Source: Muribaculaceae bacterium (GTDB lineage: Bacteria; Bacteroidota; Bacteroidia; Bacteroidales; Muribaculaceae). Taken from it: 6,066 bases of DNA. Location of the stretch: contig JAEDNZ010000113.1 of the NCBI GenBank assembly GCA_016302215.1, forward strand, positions 1 through 6,066, written 5' to 3'. Below, one piece after another: positions 5,897-6,066 of the stretch. The position numbers were made by a program, and so were the translations under genes. The notes below the pieces were generated by a model. That model was not told the DNA's origin, ran no database searches, and saw only the letters and a program-made list of their open reading frames with translations. The first letter of the stretch is position 1. The number at the start of each line of letters is the position of its first letter.

Positions 5897-6066
5897 TTAG
5901 CCTATCTTAGCATTGACAATCTCGAGAATGGAGGCCTCGGCAGCCGCGGCCTCAGACTCTATCTGTGCGCCGCGCTCTATCAGAGCACGCGCAGCCTCTT
6001 TATCGGCGAGTCCGGCTGCATTAATCTTCACGTTGAGAAAAGCGCCTCTGACTGCCGCACGTGCCG
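5897..6066 (-). CDS. Cyclodeaminase/methenyl-THF cyclohydrolase family protein (FchA or FtcD C-terminal domain), 3' end only
   Basis: An open frame entering from the right edge gives 55 residues and stops at TAA (5899-5897). It begins with Ala-Arg-Ala-Ala-Val-Arg-Gly-Ala-Phe-Leu-Asn-Val, then Lys-Ile-Asn-Ala-Ala-Gly-Leu, and ends in Ala/Glu-rich helix. The Ala-Val-x-Gly-Ala-x-x-Asn-Val-x-Ile-Asn pattern is characteristic of the C-terminal end of the formiminotransferase-cyclodeaminase C domain. That domain converts 5-formimino-THF to 5,10-methenyl-THF and ammonia, salvaging the one-carbon unit from histidine. The catalytic part lies outside the window. It could be a stand-alone protein of about 210 aa, as in many Bacteroidetes, or the end of a fused bifunctional FtcD; the window cannot decide. 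It sits 75 bp upstream of hutU in the same direction, which supports a histidine role. Confidence 0.85.
   Translation of the reverse strand, partial: ARAAVRGAFLNVKINAAGLADKEAARALIERGAQIESEAAAAEASILEIVNAKIG

Noticed and set aside
1..6066. CRISPR array, tRNA, rRNA, insertion sequence or defence system
   Set aside because: No spaced direct repeats, cloverleaf-like arms, terminal inverted repeats or transposase-like frames were seen; the window is almost fully occupied by metabolic genes on one strand.

Overview
The window is a single-direction (all minus strand) gene block centred on a histidine-utilisation (hut) operon. The gene content and product types point to a bacterium of the order Bacteroidales. 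The evidence is a long-form (670 aa) urocanate hydratase, a ThiE-like protein and an LPG-synthase-type membrane protein that resemble Bacteroides-group relatives as I remember them, mostly absent Shine-Dalgarno sequences, and A/U-rich or G-poor leaders in front of genes. The coding DNA is GC-rich, yet the isoleucine codon ATA is used often. That would fit a GC-rich gut lineage such as Muribaculaceae or Alistipes, but the family-level assignment is a guess.

Reading in the direction of transcription (from the right edge leftwards), the order is: the last 55 codons of a cyclodeaminase/methenyl-THF cyclohydrolase family protein (5897-6066, cut by the edge); a 75-bp AT-rich spacer with a C6A10 homopolymer pair, a 10-bp tandem repeat and a 10-bp palindrome; hutU, urocanate hydratase (3809-5821); a 71-nt spacer almost devoid of G on the transcribed-sense strand; hutH, histidine ammonia-lyase (2256-3737); 12 nt; hutI, imidazolonepropionase (981-2243); a 16-nt overlap into a divergent thiamine-phosphate-synthase-like TIM-barrel gene (400-996); 29 nt; and the first 123 codons of an LPG-synthase-type multi-pass membrane protein (1-370, cut by the edge).

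The four hut-related proteins form the tetrahydrofolate-linked route. HutH deaminates histidine to urocanate, HutU hydrates urocanate to 4-imidazolone-5-propionate, and HutI opens the ring to N-formimino-L-glutamate. A glutamate formiminotransferase would then pass the formimino group to tetrahydrofolate; it is not visible here and is probably upstream or fused to the partial cyclodeaminase. The cyclodeaminase releases ammonia and yields methenyl-THF. Neither a regulator nor a histidine transporter is visible, and no Bacteroidetes-type promoter was found in either hut spacer, so the operon probably starts beyond the right edge.

The core genes are intact and ordinary. The parts that merit attention are the ThiE-like protein, translationally coupled to hutI but lacking several hallmark active-site residues of thiamine phosphate synthase; the animal-like urocanase lacking the cysteine of the classical bacterial urocanase signature; and the two compositionally extreme spacers. 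I did not find a convincing undescribed system.
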